Shown: positions 5,671 through 6,277 of the stretch, one piece after another
How positions within the stretch are numbered: the stretch's first letter is position 1
Layout: each line of letters begins with the position of its first letter
Assembly: GCA_019232645.1 (NCBI GenBank)
Contig: JAFANO010000023.1
Span: forward strand, 1-6,277
Origin: Planctomycetaceae bacterium
Lineage (GTDB): Bacteria > Planctomycetota > Planctomycetia > Isosphaerales > Isosphaeraceae
Length of the DNA: 6,277 nucleotides
Direction: 5' to 3'
The notes under the pieces: model-generated
Told to the model about the DNA's origin: nothing
The model's database searches: none
What the model saw: the letters and a program-made list of their open reading frames with translations, nothing else
Made by a program: the position numbers and the translations under genes

Positions 5671-5919
5671 ATGAGCGCAGGCAGCAAAACGTCGGCCGAT
5701 CCCGCCAGGTGCCCGCTCGTCATCGACGACGACATCATTTACCTGGGTCACATCGTCCACGTCGAGCTCCAGTACGAGGACTTGAAGAAGGCCAGCCTCA
5801 ACTTCCCGCCCTCCGTCCGGATCACGTTCGTGGGCGGCTATTCCGTCGAATTCAGCGGCGACCGCGCCGATCGCCTCCGGAACTGGTTCAAGAATCAGGG
5901 CGACGCGGTCGTTTTGTAG
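5671..5919 (+). CDS. Small protein of unknown function downstream of thiSG
   Basis: I do not recognise this 82-residue protein. It starts 27 bases after the thiSG stop with AAAGGGG nine bases before the ATG, so it is probably translated from the same transcript. The in-frame TTG at 5650 is a less likely start. After a polar N-terminus of about 14 residues, the sequence alternates like beta strands (LVIDDDIIYLGHIVHVELQY), then has a charged segment (EDLKKASLNFPPS), another strand pair (VRITFVGGYSVEFSG) and a probable C-terminal helix (DRADRLRNWFKNQGD). There is no signal peptide or membrane segment, and the single Cys is near the N-terminus. This suggests a small soluble alpha/beta domain. Codon choice matches the neighbours, which supports a real gene. 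Any link to thiamine is only positional. Confidence 0.75.
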   Translation: MSAGSKTSADPARCPLVIDDDIIYLGHIVHVELQYEDLKKASLNFPPSVRITFVGGYSVEFSGDRADRLRNWFKNQGDAVVL

Positions 5920-5960
5920 TGCAGATCCGATGGCGACCGAGGCCTTACGGTGCCCGGCCG

Positions 5961-5977
5961 GCTCGAAATCCTCGAGC
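5961..5977 (+). terminator. Weak hairpin after the thiSG-small-protein unit
   Basis: GCTCGA (5961-5966) and TCGAGC (5972-5977) form a perfect 6-bp stem with the 5-base loop AATCC, about 40 bases after the stop of the 82-residue gene. No T-tract follows, so a terminator role is only a possibility. The rest of the 248-base gap before the helicase (5920-6167) holds no gene that I can support. Confidence 0.25.
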
Positions 5978-6034
5978 ATGGAAGGCTCCGGATGTGGTAT
6001 GTGACCGGGACGGTCTCGACGCCGAGATTCGGCA

Positions 6035-6062
6035 TTCCCGATCCTCGGGCCCGGCGTATGAT
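6035..6062 (+). promoter_or_regulatory. Candidate promoter for the helicase gene
   Basis: TATGAT (6057-6062) matches the -10 consensus at five of six positions. The best -35 at 16-base spacing is TTCCCG (6035-6040), only three of six. Initiation near 6069 would give a leader of about 100 bases before the helicase ATG. Confidence 0.28.
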
Positions 6063-6167
6063 GTCCTTCGGGACGCATGTGACGACGCGTCTTCCCCCGA
6101 AACGGACCCGGGGTGGGGGTGTCTCGCGTCAACTCGAGTGAGCGATCGGCGCTTCAAGGATGGTCGG

Positions 6168-6277
6168 ATGTCGAAGCTCGATCCCGTCACGGTCCTTGGT
6201 CCCGACGGCGCCATCGCCCGCCGCCTGCCGAGCTACGAGGCCCGGCCCCAACAGCTCAAGATGGCCAAGGCGGTCGC
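6168..6277 (+). CDS. N-terminus of a DinG/Rad3-family ATP-dependent helicase (partial, cut by the right edge)
   Basis: Only the first 36 codons are present. The frame opens MSKLDPVTVLGPDGAIARRL and continues PSYEARPQQLKMAKAVA. The LGPDGAIARRLPSYEARPQQ segment is the N-terminal Q-motif region typical of DinG/YoaA-type superfamily 2 helicases, which unwind DNA 5' to 3' and often carry an iron-sulfur cluster. The Tyr-Glu-x-Arg-x-x-Gln stretch contacts the adenine of ATP in such enzymes. The start is well set: AAGGA (6156-6160) lies seven bases upstream of the ATG. Walker A and B motifs and the cluster cysteines would be beyond base 6277, so the enzyme class is inferred from the N-terminus alone. 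Its closest relatives could equally be annotated as Rad3/XPD-type helicases. Roles in repair of R-loops or stalled forks would fit the family. Confidence 0.75.
   Translation, partial: MSKLDPVTVLGPDGAIARRLPSYEARPQQLKMAKAV

Overview
This GC-rich window looks like ordinary chromosome from a planctomycete, most likely of the Isosphaeraceae type. The reasons are the overall base composition, a fused ThiS-ThiG protein, the style of the RuvC and aldo/keto reductase sequences, and an AT-rich interspersed repeat of a kind I associate with such genomes. The assignment is from memory of family features and no search was run.

Layout. On the minus strand, 1-821 is a decayed aldo/keto reductase gene with four frameshifts and altered catalytic positions. 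It lies downstream of an intact csrA (924-1118, minus), the RNA-binding global regulator. A 406-base divergent spacer with an AT-rich patch (1119-1524) separates csrA from a run of plus-strand genes. These are ispF (isoprenoid precursor synthesis, GTG start), cysS (cysteinyl-tRNA synthetase), ruvC (Holliday junction resolvase), a thiS-thiG fusion (thiazole moiety of thiamine), an 82-residue protein of unknown function, and the first 36 codons of a DinG/Rad3-type helicase that runs off the right edge.

The ispF-cysS neighbourhood is common in bacteria and may be one transcript. The cysS-ruvC gap is almost filled by an AT-rich element of about 272 bp with inverted ends and nested palindromes. 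thiSG has its own plausible sigma-70 promoter and a structured leader. The small gene 27 bases after it is probably co-transcribed. RuvC and the helicase both act on branched or damaged DNA but are not adjacent.

I see no defence system, CRISPR array, prophage, RNA gene or large mobile element. The non-routine items are the frameshifted and catalytically degraded reductase, the repeat element, the thiS-thiG fusion whose carrier C-terminus is buried inside the polypeptide, and a thiSG leader whose hairpin loop is complementary to the ribosome-binding site.
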